The notes: generated by a model not told the origin, from the letters alone. A stretch of DNA of 64,000 bases from Ligula intestinalis (GCA_036362985.1 JAYGXS010000001.1:74681600-74745599); one strand, 5' to 3'; counted from the first letter of the stretch, positions 34,960 through 47,484 are shown. A program made the numbers and translations.

Positions 34960-35925
34960 CAGCCGCCGGTTTTTTGTATGTTTTAGTTAATACTATAATA
35001 CCGCGGTCAGACAATTTGCTGATTGAATTCTTGAGGATGTGGTCCATCACCTCCACTCTCACTTAATGACTGCGAAGTACTTCCATTCCGTGCGCCGAGA
35101 CTTCAGATCTATGTCTTGCCATACCTCGGCATATCAGCGTTCTGTATTTCCATTTATAGCACGCTACCTCGCGTGAAAAGATACTAAAATACGGTAACTG
35201 ATATTGGAATTTTTCTTATTATAAATGTGCATTTTACATAAGCCTTTCGATTCTTGCGCATCTTGCTAATTTATCTACTGGTCTCTGTGAATGGAGCCGC
35301 TTACTCAACGAAGACTTCACATTGAGTACTTTTAACGTTGGAGGCCTTGGTAGTAATATTTTTTATCGGTTTCCCTTCATATTGAAAAGCTTTTCACAAA
35401 AATTCGTAAACCTCTTTATTATATCCGTCGTCTACTCTCCCATCACACACCTTAATCCATATTCTGGTGATTTTTGGATGCCTTCATTCTCTCCGTTATT
35501 GTCTATTGTTCTCCTACTATTTTCCCCCTGCGCTTAAAAAATTGCTGATCTTCAAAAGTATCCTGCGAATGCTCTCTTTAGCTGCAGATGTTTCATATGC
35601 TTTTAAATTGATATCATGCTACAACTATAACTCATAACGGTCGAGCAATTCGCTGATTAAATTGTTGATTATGCTATTTTACCCCTCCACTCTGACTGCA
35701 AAGTCCTCCCGTCCAATGTCCGAAGGCTTGCAAAATATATCTAGCCATAAATCGACATATCAGCGTTCTGTATGGCCATTGCTAGCACGCTACCTCTCGT
35801 GAAAAGATACTGAAATACGTTAACTGATATGGGAATTGTCCCCATAATAGATGTGCGTTCTATGTTAACTTTTCGATTCGTGCGTATTTTGCTAATTCAT
35901 CCTCTGGTCTCAGTGAGTAGAATCA
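34960..35925 (+). repeat. Diverged direct repeat, two units about 610-620 bp apart
   Basis: Unit 1 (about 34960-35300) and unit 2 (about 35580-35925) share CGGTC(A/G)(G/A)(A/G)CAAT(T/-), GCTGATT(G/A)AATT, CATATCAGCGTTCTGTAT, TAGCACGCTACCTC, CGTGAAAAGATACT(A/G)AAATACG, AACTGATAT(T/G)GGAATT and TTTTCGATTC(T/G)TGCG in the same order. They lie just 3' of the RT remnant and may be its 3' region duplicated. Confidence 0.75.
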
Positions 35926-36212
35926 TTTGCTGCTGAAAAGCTTTGGATGCGACTTTCAAACCAAAGCGTAAACCTTTCTTTCTAGTGACCGATCGCGCAC
36001 TTTTGAATCCTTCACCGCTATTCTTCGGTTTCTTGCCAACGCAATGCCTAGGATGAAGTTATCGAAGTATGTGGGGAGGGAAACTATGAGTGGATAAAAC
36101 TAATGATAAGATAAGAGTCATAGTCGACAAAGTGTTCCTCCTGTGAATTGCTCTGTTAAGTCGAAATAAATTTGGAAAAGAACTAAATTTTACTACTCGT
36201 ATTGCATGTTCA

Positions 36213-36220
36213 CCCTAGGG
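36213..36220 (+). repeat. hAT target-site duplication, left copy
   Basis: CCCTAGGG; the matching right copy CCCTAGGC is at 38562-38569 (7 of 8 identical). Confidence 0.8.
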
Positions 36221-36309
36221 CCGGGGTCGGCAAACCATGGGTCGCGAACCATATATGGCTCTTTTGATGATCGCGTATGGCTCTTTCAGAAACTTCAGAT
36301 TTTATGATT

Positions 36310-36845
36310 TTGGTTACTCTTTAGGGGTCTATGTAGTGGGTTGTACTTGGATCACTAAAATCCTCAGGCCAAATCCCAGGTTGGAAGTCAAAAGACACAA
36401 GTCGTCAGAAGGAGTGATTTATTATGTACAGAACTACCAATTGCAGTCCCGGGTGGCAGTGGCCACTGGCGAAGCCAGGGCTAGTGTTGATTGCGCCCAG
36501 CCAGACCTGAGAGAGTTTGAGACAGTTGTGACAGCTGATTCAGTAGGATTGTGGAGCAGGCTCAAGTATTCTGTTATCGGTGTCTTGCATTTGCCCGAGG
36601 GGATGTCGCCTGCGGAGATCTTTAATGCAACGGCCGAGGGGTGGAATATTTGAATGACCCTTAGGTACTTAGACGCGCGTGTATGCTCGGGTGTGTGTAC
36701 GTGACTGAATAAACTGCGGTCGCCAGGGCAGCGGTCTCGGGGTCGCCAGAAAACCGAAGGAAAGGGGACGCTCGTGCAGCTGTTACCGGTTTCCCAGACG
36801 CAGCTGCGAGGTCAAGCCTCGGGGGACGGTGGTGTCAGTGCAAGA
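36310..36845 (+). other. Non-transposase segment inside the hAT, possible nested insertion
   Basis: Starts near TGTAGTGGGTTGTACTTGG and ends near GACGGTGGTGTCA, with GACTGAATAAACTGCGG inside. The TG...CA ends and internal AATAAA resemble a solo LTR, but a clean 5-bp duplication is not evident (GTCTA/GTGCA). A 50-nt stretch is shared with the repeat at 33.5-34.0 kb. It could also be ordinary hAT 5' leader. Confidence 0.35.
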
Positions 36846-38396
36846 GAGCATTGAAACTTTTTGGTGATCTTCCGAACAAAGACAATAAAATTAAATGGAT
36901 AAAAGACATGCTTTTGTCGTCAAAAACTTTTTATGAGCGTACCAACATGATGGCAACCCACGTGGAGGAAGCGCAAGTGAACGACATAAGTGCAGCGCCT
37001 TTCTTTTCCCTGGCTTTAGATGAGTCAACAGACTTAAGCCATTTGGCGCAGTTCAGTTTGATTGCAAGATATGCTTCTGGCCATACACTGCACGAAAAAA
37101 CCTTGTGGTTCTGCCAATAAAAGAGTCCACAAGAGGTGAGAATTTATTCAAGTCTGTCATGGATTTCGCTCAAGAAAAAAAACTACCTTTGGATAAACTT
37201 ACCTCAGTGTGTACTGATGGTGCTCCGTGTATGGTGGGGGGAAACAAAGGATTTGTGGCGCTTCTCTGTGAATATGAAAATAGACCCATCCTGCGTTTCC
37301 ATTGCATTCTACACCATGAAGCTCTTTGTGCTCAGATATTTGACGATCAGCTTGGCGAAGTGATGTCGCTGGTCATTCGTGTGATTAACTTTATTGTTGC
37401 CCGAGCCTCAAATGACCGACAGTTTAAAATACTGCTGGATGAAGTTGGAAATAGCTATCATGGTCTGATTTTGCACAGCAAGGTACGTTGGTTGTCAAAA
37501 GGGAAGGTGCTTAGCCGTTTTGCAGCTTCCCTGAACGAAGTCCGGACGATCCTTGAAATGAAGGGCATTGTGCATCGTGAGCTAGCCGAAACTGAGTGGC
37601 TCCTCATGTTTTACTATCTCGTGGATATGACCGAACATCTGAACCAACTTAACGTTAAATGGAAATACAGTGTTATACCTTCAAAAATCCGTGTTCGCTT
37701 CAGGAAACAAGCTTGAACTCTTTATCATGGATCTTGAAACAGATCGATTACTACATTTTGGAAATTTACGACAATATAAAGATGCATGCACAGTAAGTGA
37801 GTCCACTCAAAATTTTGATCTCCACCAGCTAGTTGGCTTCACATCCAGTCTTCTACAGTCATTCAAAGCACGCTTTGGGGAATTTAGAGAGCACACTTGT
37901 CTTTTTAAGTTCACAACCCATCCAACCGACTGTTTACTGAACACAACCGATCTACTTTATATTCCTGGCCTCTCCGTTGGATATTTCGAAGAAAAATTGG
38001 CTGACCTTAAGGCCTCAGACATGTGGGTGAATAAGTTCAGGTCACTCAATGAAGATTTGGAAAGTATCGCATGACATAAAGCGGAGTTGACAAGCAAGCA
38101 CATGTGGATAGAAATTTAAAAAATTCAACCTGAAAACTAGCTGATAATCAAAACTTGGAACACGTTTCCGGTCACATACCACACACTGCAGCGTGTGAGT
38201 ATTGCTGTATTGACCCTGTTTGGATCTACGTATGCAGGTGGGCAGTCATTATCACATCTTAGATAAATAAAGTCCAAAGTAAGATCAGGTCTATCGGAGG
38301 AAAGCCTCAACGCTTGCATGAAGATTAACCTCACCAAATACCGACCAGACTATAAAACCGTCGGCGAATCCATGCAACGCCAGAAGTCGCATTAAC
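36846..38396 (+). pseudogene. hAT transposase pseudogene
   Basis: Successive frames give LALDESTDLSHLAQFSLIAR (first catalytic Asp region), then after a shift near 37105 LPIKESTRGENLF, SVCTDGAPCMVGGNKGF (second catalytic block), HCILHHEALC, HSKVRWLSKGKVLSRF. After another shift near 37670 comes a middle domain to 38073. The region to 38395 reads HTLQRVSIAVLTLFGSTYAC, matching the hAT C-terminal dimerisation domain, and ends MQRQKSH-stop. At least two frameshifts and several stops make it non-functional; domain order is complete from the catalytic core to the C-terminus. Confidence 0.88.
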
Positions 38397-38849
38397 AATC
38401 AGTATTATAAGAACACTGTTTTCAAAGAATAAATTCAGAGGCTTATTCTACTCGCATTTAATATAATTTCATTTTAAAATATACTATATGGCTCTTTCTG
38501 AAATATATTTGCAAATATTTGCTTTCTTGGCTATCTGAGTTAAAAAGGTTGCCGACCCCTGCCCTAGGCGGTAAGTCCTTCAGACACGAATAGTAATCCG
38601 CACATATCGATGATAAACAAAAAGTGTTGTTGATGCTAAACAGAAAGCTGTTTTAGGTCAGACGTTGGCTGAGAACGGGAGAAGCATTAGTGGGAAGCCT
38701 TGTTGATACAGCGGAGTCTATAGTATGGAGTAAATGTAATAGGCTGAGTGATAGTCAGTCAGAACAAAGAAGGTGTGAACGCGGATCCGTGACCTTGACC
38801 ATACGCGCGCTTGTGGCATGATGTTCCGAAGCTATGGGCCACATATACC

Positions 38850-39240
38850 GCGAAAATATGTTAACCGCGAAAATAGGCTAACTTCCGAGAAAATGGTCAT
38901 TAAAATATTTCGCTACCAAAGCGAACGCTGATAGTGGATATGTTTTCTGTCATTGATTGAGCTTCTCCATCATCACCAGCATGAACCGGAGGGTAGGGAA
39001 GAAAGCGTAAGTAGGACGGGTCAGATCCCTCTGCGGCAAAACACGGAAATAAGAGCCCCGTATTTTTGGGGCTTCGCACTAAATTTACGGGAGATTTGGA
39101 TTGGGGCTAAGGTTGAGGCTTAAGTTAAAGTTAAGATTACTGTTTTGACTCGATAATACTTACCCTTGGTGGGCTTTTTTGCAAGACCACCTATATTACC
39201 GTGTTGGTTCTGATTCCCGCTTGGTTTTTGCACTCAGAGC
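38850..39240. repeat. Family D copy 3 (weak telomere-like tract with CGCGAAAAT flanks)
   Basis: ACCGCGAAAATATG, AACCGCGAAAATAGG and GTATTTTTGGGGCTTCGC precede a short GGGGCTAAGGTTGAGGCTTAAG tract. The end includes GCAAGACCACCTATATTAC, which resembles the GGACCATATAGG flank of copy 1 at 20.2 kb. Confidence 0.4.
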
Positions 39241-39681
39241 CAACGATCAGGGAAATGGATGCGTTGAAATCAAATTAAAATATTTTGGCAGGTTTGGGCT
39301 ATAAAGCTAAGTTCTCAGCGGACTCACTTCAATTTTACCTAAAGCAAAACCTATAAAAAGGAAATGCAGTTTTGGGTCTTTTTGCGTACTTAGACTTCGG
39401 TTGAAATTATGATTAACAGAGCTCACGATTCAGATATTACTACAGACCCAGAGTTGAAAACTACAGGCTGTTTTAATCACGGCACATGAGCAGTTCGGTT
39501 TGTTTTTTTGTAGTTGAGACTGTCAGTGAAGTTCAAGGCCCTAAAAGCGTTGTTCACGGAACTTTCTTCTGAGTATCATATTACGCCACTCCCACTTGAA
39601 TATGTAGGCGGCCCAGAAATGCAAAATAATTACCAATTATCCTAACTACTGACATAATGACGGTAGGTCGTTTTAATTTGA

Positions 39682-39691
39682 NNNNNNNNNN
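39682..39691. other. Assembly gap (10 N)
   Basis: Ten consecutive Ns; true gap size unknown. Confidence 1.
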
Positions 39692-40019
39692 CCTAAAACA
39701 GCCAACCCAGGTGCGGAAAAGTGCGCAATTTTTCCCCTCAGCTTACGTGGCATCTAGGTCAAATTTTTAAAATAGGAACCGCATTAAGAGCATTGGATAA
39801 TCTAAGACATTTTGCGAGAAAACCACCCCCCTATTTTCGCATAAGAAAACTTAGGCAGTAGTAACTTGGCTATCACACATTTCGGTTTATCAATTTCTAG
39901 ACACACGAAAGGTTTATTCTTGTCCAGTTATGGAAATGTATCCAAATGTTTCCTTCAAATGCGTCCACACCCGATATATCCGAGGCTTAACTCCTTTGTC
40001 CAGCAATTAAGAAAATAAC

Positions 40020-40285
40020 CGAAAAAAGACTGGAATGGTCATTTCTGGCTTGTTGGCCGTCATCAGCCAGTCATACCCAACTCCAGGTAGTGCACCGCCT
40101 GAGGCTCAAATACGTGACCCATTGATTATAATTCTAACACTCTAACCATCCCAGTGTGCGTTGACTTTGGTGGTAATGCTTTTCTGGCCGTAATACTAAC
40201 CATTGTGCTGGTGAGACTCTAGAGTGAACCCCAATGCAGAGCGGGACGAATGAGTCCCATAAGCGATCGGTGAGCGGCCTTCCAC
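40020..40285 (-). repeat. tRNA-derived SINE copy
   Basis: Read on the - strand: GGGATGGTTAGAGTGTTAGA (A-box remnant), GGGTCACGTATTTGAGCCTC (B-box remnant), GCGGTGCACTACCTGGAGTTGGG and GGCCAACAAGCCAGAAATGACCATTCC, matching the SINE arms at 32.4-32.6 kb. The flank with GAGTCCCATAAGCGATCGGTGAG matches the fragment in LAPTM4 intron 3. Confidence 0.75.
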
Positions 40286-43200
40286 CAATAGAATAGTAGT
40301 TATTCCTCAGAAGTTCAGTACCTCAATGGTTTCTTACACGTAGCTGCTATCCTATTAACTCCACTACGCATACTTTTTCAACAGTTCCTACGATTACTGC
40401 TTTCAAAATATTGGCAAGGCATCGGTCGCGCCGGACATTGTAAGAGATTATTAGGCCGTATAGTCCATAGCACCCCGCGAGGTATTCAATTAAATTTTAT
40501 CATGAGGACCTACAGGGAAAATAAAGCAAGGCAATATCAACTTTAGCTCCAGGTGTTCTACCAGAATGCGTTCCATGGAGTGTGTGAAGGGTTTTAATCA
40601 TCAGTCGCACGCACTAAAAACAGGGAACCTGTTATGTTTCCACCTTTCATCCTCCAGACTGTCGTTTGCTGTGTAGAGTTATGATCATGAAAAACTTTTT
40701 GAACATGAATGTAAGTACTACCATACTATAGGTTCTACTGGATTTACTTCCAAGAGATACGGATTCCAACGTGCAAAATTTGACCCCGATACTATCTCTA
40801 ACCATCCAATGCCAACTCAATCTGAACAACTTTTTAATATAGCACACGGGCACCAGCAGTATGGGAGGCGAAAGCGAGATACACTTTATTTCGAAAATAT
40901 AATTCTACGATTTTCAGTAAAAACTTCCTCCATTCACCATGAACAAGATTAGGCACCCAAATCCTATACCGCCAAAAGATCAAAAACGATGCATAGGGTC
41001 AGAACACTGCAATTGCCAATATCATGATAAATCTTCCTCGAATGAGTTGCAAAAATTAGGCAAAATTGGACTTCTTCAAAACGGTGCTAATGTCGTTCGT
41101 TAACGTCTTCATTGTTATAATTCGAATGAGCAAAAGGGAGTAGAAATATGCCTCTGAGGTGCACAATAGTCCAACGGACGTAAATTTAAAAAAATTACGT
41201 GCAAATGGAAAGCAGAAAGTGGCGGCTTGGTTTCAGAAGCCCATTTATATCTATGTCGATGCAGTAACGTAACAGTTTTTTTCCCGAATATAGATTGTGT
41301 GAGTGTACGCATATACTATGAGGTTTGGTTCGATCCTTTTAATGAGCAAAATATTCCCGAATATTCAAATCGCAGATGAGAGCGACCACATGCTTAGTTA
41401 TAGTTGTGCTCACGAATAAAAATGAATATGCGAGCCCTAGATTCTTGTTGAAAATAAGATGAAGGCGCGATCACTGCGACATCATCTTTAGTTGTCTGAG
41501 CTTTCGGCTTCGTATAAGAGGCTATCTACAGAGGCAATGCATGTGCAGCAGGAATTGGCGTGTTTTGTAGCTCAGTCGCGAGAGCCAATGGGGAGGGGGG
41601 CAAGGAAATTGCATTCGTTGTAGGCTAAGTCCACGCCTACGGGGTCGACCGGACGGCGACTTAGTTCGCAAATACTTGAACACTAACGGGCAGTGCGGAA
41701 AGACGACCCACTGTCTCCGGTCGTTATCCACCCCCTGGAGGAAAGGCATAAATTTAATTTCACGGGTATGCCGATAATGGCGCGAATCAATGATAAGACG
41801 GAGCGAGAACTATTTAAGGCCTGGGTATCTGACTCCAACGCTATCAACAGATATGTTGATATAGCCCGTGCTATAGCGTCCTTCGTTTGCCCGGCCAAGC
41901 GGCCTGGCCCAGTTCCCTGCCAAGGACGTGCGTCGTGACGACGAGGTGGGTGTGGACTCAACCTTCCACGAATGCGACCCTCCTCTCCGCATTTTTTCTA
42001 GTAGGTGAACTACAAAACAGTCCAGTTCTCGCTGCAAACTCATTTTTTTCTGACGATGGTCCCTTCTACGAAACCGGAAGCTCCCACAAATAAAAATACT
42101 GTCCCAGTTATCGTACCTTCATCTTTTATGCAATACTGATGCTGTTCTAGTTCAATTAAGAAATTAGATTGCTATCGTTCGCTTCAACTACGTTTATGCG
42201 TTGGCCTATTGCACAGCGGTTTGAGCGAAAGAAAATAGCTTTGGCCCAATTGCTTCCAAGAAGGTGGGCAAAACGCTTTCAGTATCAGTTGTGAGTTTCG
42301 TGAAAAATTAAATTCTATTTTATTGTGGTCGGGACAGAAAAAGACCACTGACTGTGGTCGCGAGATTGGCCAAATAAGTTGTATCAATGCCATTAATGAT
42401 ATTTTTTCATACCACACATAGAATCATACAAATTTCGTAAAGGTGTAGTTTTTATTGTCACGTAGTTTTGCGCAAATAACTGTGTATTTTCTAAAAGTCG
42501 TGTGGAGAATTAAAACAGCATTTGACGGCTAAATTCTTTTCAGTGAATTATCCATAGCGAAACTCTGTCTAATTATCGAAATATTGCTCTATATGTACCA
42601 ACTCAGTTAGAGAACTGGAGGGGAAGTCTACGCCAAATTATCTGCACGGGAAGGGTTGAGTCCATATGTTAAGTCCCAATCGATAAATCGAGCACACTAT
42701 GACCTATGCTAGTTCGGCCCTATGATAAGAGCAGCTAAAGATGGCGCTCACTGATATAGCTTAACAATAACTCGGAATACGGGCGTCCCGTTTTTGCCAT
42801 GTATTTCTGGTCTAGGCAACGACGGAACACCGAAAGTCAGTCCTATAGTAAGGCTTTATCCGTAAAAGATGATGTCATTGGACTATTCAGTCCCACGAAA
42901 ACAGGCGACAACTGGTGAGTCCAGAGCTGGGGATTGGTACAAAGCGCTTGGTTTGCCGGAAGACGAATTGGACATGTTTGTTTGGCCACATAACAGCGAC
43001 TCTAAGAGGCCCTGCCGGGCTACTGACAGTGACCCCATCTGGCTGTGGGACAAAACGCCATCGTTATCGTTGGTGGGTCGCAGCTAATTATTATCCATTT
43101 CCTGCAAAAGGAGCGTCCAAGACGACCTACTGATGCAAACAATATGAGGGATACTATTCACGCTAGCGTTCGTTCTCATCGCCATGGTAAGACGGCCATT
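40286..43200. other. Gene-free region with unassigned short frames
   Basis: A short open frame at about 41693-41938 (HPLEERHKFNFTGMPIMARI then ELFKAWVSDSNAINRYVD) looks more protein-like than its surroundings, but I cannot assign it and no splice sites frame it convincingly. The rest shows nothing. Confidence 0.35.
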
Positions 43201-43202
43201 TT

Positions 43203-43460
43203 ATGATACTTTCAGTAGCTGAACAGAAATCGACAGTTGACTCCCAGAGGGAATCTCTCGATGAACTCCACAGAAAACTTGACATCATCGGTGGAGGAGG
43301 AATGCTGTGGGTTATAAAAATGTTTGAAGAGTTCTCAACACGTCTGCAGACTTTTGAAACAATTCTTGGTCAAAAGCTTAATCGGGATGTTCAACAGGTT
43401 GCTAAACGACCTGCTAATCACATTGAGCGCCCTACTTTACGACCGCCAACGGACATGTGA
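43203..43460 (+). CDS. Candidate terminal exon, coiled-coil protein of unknown identity
   Basis: 85 codons ending TGA at 43458-43460, preceded in place by a good acceptor TGATACTTTCAG (ending at 43215). So it may be a last exon starting at 43216 rather than a gene starting at the ATG 43203. The product is polar and helical: QRESLDELHRKLDII, then GGGGMLWVIKMFEEFSTRLQ and FETILGQKLNRDVQQVA, with heptad-like spacing of L/I/F. It ends in a basic proline-rich tail. I do not recognise the family and see no upstream exon that clearly belongs to it. Confidence 0.4.
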   Translation: MILSVAEQKSTVDSQRESLDELHRKLDIIGGGGMLWVIKMFEEFSTRLQTFETILGQKLNRDVQQVAKRPANHIERPTLRPPTDM

Positions 43461-43839
43461 AATTAGGGGAGATATGTATATAGTTCTTTGTTGTACATTT
43501 TAATGAATTCATTCCACCAATAACTGTATGCCGTTGACTTCAGTAATATTTTCCACTAAATCCATGGGTGGCAATTACCATATGGTAACTGTCTATATGT
43601 ATGAGAATGTTGTTTACTTCGGCTGAAGTGGACTGGTAGATGGCCACCGTGTTTAACGTACCAACGGTCAGTCCACATTTTACAAATCTGGAACAGAGGC
43701 TCGCACAGCACTGCACATTTACATTGCCTGTCTTGTTCAGCGTGCATCCCATCTTTAACGCGCACCACTGTGTAATTATTTCGCCCCCTGAGTCAACTGT
43801 TACAGGCACTAGGATTTCAATCTGATTTACCTAACTTCG

Positions 43840-44170
43840 TTCCCGAGATCACCGCTGTCCTTATTGTCCGCCTCACACTCCTTGCCCATTCGCTTCTAAA
43901 ATCTAGCAAGACTTGGCATGCGTTTAGCGAGAACTCGACACCGTTCGATGTTGCCTCGTATGCTGATTGGCTACAGGCGCATCCAGGATTGAGAGCGAAA
44001 AATCTCAACTGCGGACACGGACTAACACCTGCCTGAAGAGAAGACTTGCTGCCACGGCTTGCAGAGCCTCTTGTACGTTCTTTTTTCAGTAAAGGCGGGT
44101 TCAATCCAATATGCCTTCCCTGACTTTTGATTTAGGACCTTCATGTTGTCCACCATCCTACTCCACTAGG
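43840..44170 (+). repeat. Family C dispersed repeat, copy 2
   Basis: Shares TTCAGTAAAGGCGGGTTCAA...CTTCCCTGACTTTTGATTTAGG...TGTTGTCC with 29.04-29.11 kb, preceded by a GATTGGCTACAG / GATTGGTTGCAG block in both copies. Confidence 0.55.
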
Positions 44171-47100
44171 TATTGTATTGTCCCCTTTTGCTTTGTCGGA
44201 TCCACTTCATCATATCAAATTAGTCACAAGGTGACGGTCTGGAGGGCTTGTGTTGCGAGCTCCTGGGCAAATCGGAACTTAATTGTTCCCTTACTAGATC
44301 GGCGATACACAAAAATTCACGATATCTACTATTCTCAGATTTTCCAGAATCATAACTAAATTTCTGGAGGTGCTTATTTAGGTTATAGCTGAGGGAGACG
44401 ATTCTGCGATCGTTGCACTTGTGGCGGCCTCATTCTCGTCTGCAGCTGTAGACGGTTGTGGTGTCCACGGTTCTTGTGATGGTTTCCTTCACTCTAATCT
44501 CCTAGAACAATGAAATCACTCTACCGGCCTTCTCTCCTGTAGGGTACATCTGGAATTGAGTCCGCACCCAGAGTTTGATCCCAGTGTGCTTAGAAAGCAG
44601 TCGAGGCACTATTTGAGACAGTCTTCATGACAGCTTACCCCGGTAGATAATAATTTTCCAATACAAGGCTTTTACCACGTCGTAGTAGAGTCGAGCGCGT
44701 CATAGTTATCAGCCATAATCCTACTTCCTACTGAGACGCAGACAGCTTCATCAATCGTGCTCTCAAAAGCTCGTGCAGTATTCAAGTATACTTTTTTTTT
44801 ATGACACATTAAGTGCAGAATTCAGCGTATTATGCTGGAAGACGGCCCACTCCATCAAGTTCAGAAAGACCCTTACTGGTTTATTTAAACAGACGAGAGC
44901 TGCTCCATGTTTGGATAATTGGCAGTCAGGTTGGCTGAGATAGAACACACACTACGTCCCCCAGGGCTTCATACATGTTCTGGTCAAAGGGAAATATGAG
45001 TAAGCTGTGGCGACTGGCTGGTCACTGATTTAGCTCGGAAGCAGTCAAGGCACTTAGCTAGTTTCTCCTAATAGCAGGAAATAACTTAGTTCATATAAAG
45101 GGGTGCTTAGATATACAGTAAGACAGCTGTCGATTTCTACTAAAGACTGCCAGCAGAAAACGACCTAAAAGATCTGAGCTACTAATATATTTCGGCGACT
45201 CAAATCCTACGGACTCACTGCTTATCCACCAATATAGCAATGGAACTAGTCGTACCAGTTTTGTTCTTTTTTAGGGTGGCTGGGGCGACATAAATAGGTA
45301 ACAGCTGAGAAGGTATGTGATATGTTGGACTCAACTCATTACCGTTCGTGTCGGCTTCCGCTTGTAAGAGTTCGAGGAACTAATTTCATGACTTGGAACA
45401 CACTACAGGCTGATTTTATCAAACGATGATGTTCGCTGCCTGTCAATGTTAATGTTTATTCTTGGCTTACCTTAAGTAATGCCGGATTACTGTCCAGTCA
45501 CAGCTGACTTTTGCGGAAGCTTATTGTCAGACCTCAACGAATTCGATTGCAATGCCTCAAGGATCAACTTATCAACAACTGTGCACTGTACCGGATGATC
45601 TGCAACAAGGTAAATGATCATGGCTTCCCTTTCGAGTTCGTCGATTGAAGCCAAAGACTTTAGGTAAAGAGTCTCACAATAAGGCCAGCTTATTAACTAT
45701 TGCCTAGGGAGACCCTAATCTGAGCTGCCTAGTGCGTACGGTAATCGCAAATTGATTTGCTCAACTCTGGCGCGACGGCTTCGGTTACCAATTTTTATGG
45801 TTACATCCAAAAACACCAACTCTCGGTCCCATTCTTGGAGGGGCCAGTACTCCAGCACCCATTTAAAGTGTCTAACGAATACTTCGTAAAGGTAAGCTCA
45901 GAGCTGCTGCAGTGGAATCTACCTACCTTCAAAGTGACTTCAACACGACATAGAGGAGGGTGCCAGACACCGAAAAGTAGCATTTAAGCATTGCGATATC
46001 ACCTTAGGAACGATATTGACAAGAGATTGGTCTGGAGACTGTCTAATATTTGACGTTTTTTGTCTCACATGACTGACCAGTGTGCAGGCTCGAAACATAA
46101 ATTCCATTTCGGATGGTCGAACAATCCTTTATTCACATTACCACGCCCTCGATATTTGAGTTCAAACCTCCAAATCTACATAACCTCTACTCGTTAATGC
46201 ATGCAGATCAAAAGTGCTTGTGGTATAAGCCGAAACACAGCGTTATATAGGAAGAACTTGTTCACCCTACACAGCGCACAAGTTTTGCAATCAACACGGA
46301 TTCCCTCTTTGTACTCATGGAGGCTAATACGCATAATTTATAATCTTTATATACGTAGATTTCCGTGGATACAGCGACAGCAGTCATCGTTCACAAATGA
46401 GATAGATGGTATCGTACAAGATCTAAGTGCAGGCGATAAGGCGACCATAAAGAAAGAAGCTTCTTGATTGAAGACAAATGAGCGCCTAAAGAAGACATTA
46501 GATTGTTACTTATTGGACTAAGTATCATGCAGACAAAGAAGCGGCGGTCCATAGCAGTTTGCTTTTAGTTTTTAGGCATGTATTTTGCCGGTATCAGATA
46601 TCGGATGAGAGGCTCTATTGGGACAATTATACTGATTGGGTAATTATTGTTCGCTCAGGAAGGCGAAAGATCAACTAAGACGGTCTAAAATTGGGTAGAA
46701 CGGGAACTATCCCACAGCTGACACGCGGACCACAATCGAGCTTTTTAAGTGGTCCATCAGATTCTGTGTAGAGTTAAAGCGTAGTTATCAGCAACTGCAC
46801 AAAACAGGCCATGATGTCAGAACCACATGTCAACGCAAACCATAAAATTTAAAGGTATAAAGAAACAAATATTATATAGCCATGCACATGATGAAGATAA
46901 CTGCAGACATTATTCTGCATTTCAACTCAAGTCGAATGTCAGACAGATCGCTCCAATTATCAACATTAAATTTTATATAGCTTAGTTCAGAAACCCGTCC
47001 TTTTGAGCTACTAATTGAGTTTCTGTAGAAATAGAATAATCTTTGTATAAGATAACACTAATGTCACCATACAAGAAAAGGGATTTCACAGCGCAGATTT

Positions 47101-47480
47101 GAATGTCCGAAGGGCATTTTTAAACTTACGACCACGACGTTATAATCCGTTTGAGATGATTGCGGTACCGAATTTGGGTATGCAAAGAGCATGACAACAA
47201 AAACACTTGTAGCCTAAAAATGGTCCACATGAGACGATGCGCTAACTGAAGGAAACGTAGACTAGGGTCGAAAACCTCTGCACTTTGAATAAGCCTGTCA
47301 AATACGCCCACAAACGAAGTAGCTCGGCTTTTTGTGAGATGGATTATCTTGAAAGTTGCGAAGGACGGATAAATAGAGCGACCTATGAAGCTCAGCTGAC
47401 TGTACCAATTCCAAATATTTCTAATCTGAGTCAAAACGTTATGTAAATAACCGAAGCACAGAGCAACACAAGTTCATAAG
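44171..47480. other. Mostly gene-free 3.3 kb
   Basis: At about 45745-45985 one frame begins IDLLNSGATASVTNF, which resembles the LxDSGA.xS active-site block of retrotransposon proteases with Asp changed to Asn. This is the only hint of content and is weak. No genes or repeats otherwise recognised. Confidence 0.3.
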
Positions 47481-47484
47481 AAAG

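Larger units (their letters stand above)
36221..38561 (+). mobile_element. hAT-superfamily DNA transposon, 2.34 kb, inactive
   Basis: The left terminus CCGGGGTCGGCAAACC and the right terminus GGTTGCCGACCCCTG form terminal inverted repeats (CAGGGGTCGGCAA type). Subterminal ATATGGCTCTTT occurs at both ends. The element is bounded by an 8-bp duplication typical of hAT. A TA at the centre of CCCTAGGG fits the nnnTAnnn pattern reported for the Buster group, though the transposase looks like the GTF2IRD2/SCAND3-type relatives, so subgroup is uncertain. The transposase is broken by frameshifts and stops (next entry). Confidence 0.9.
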
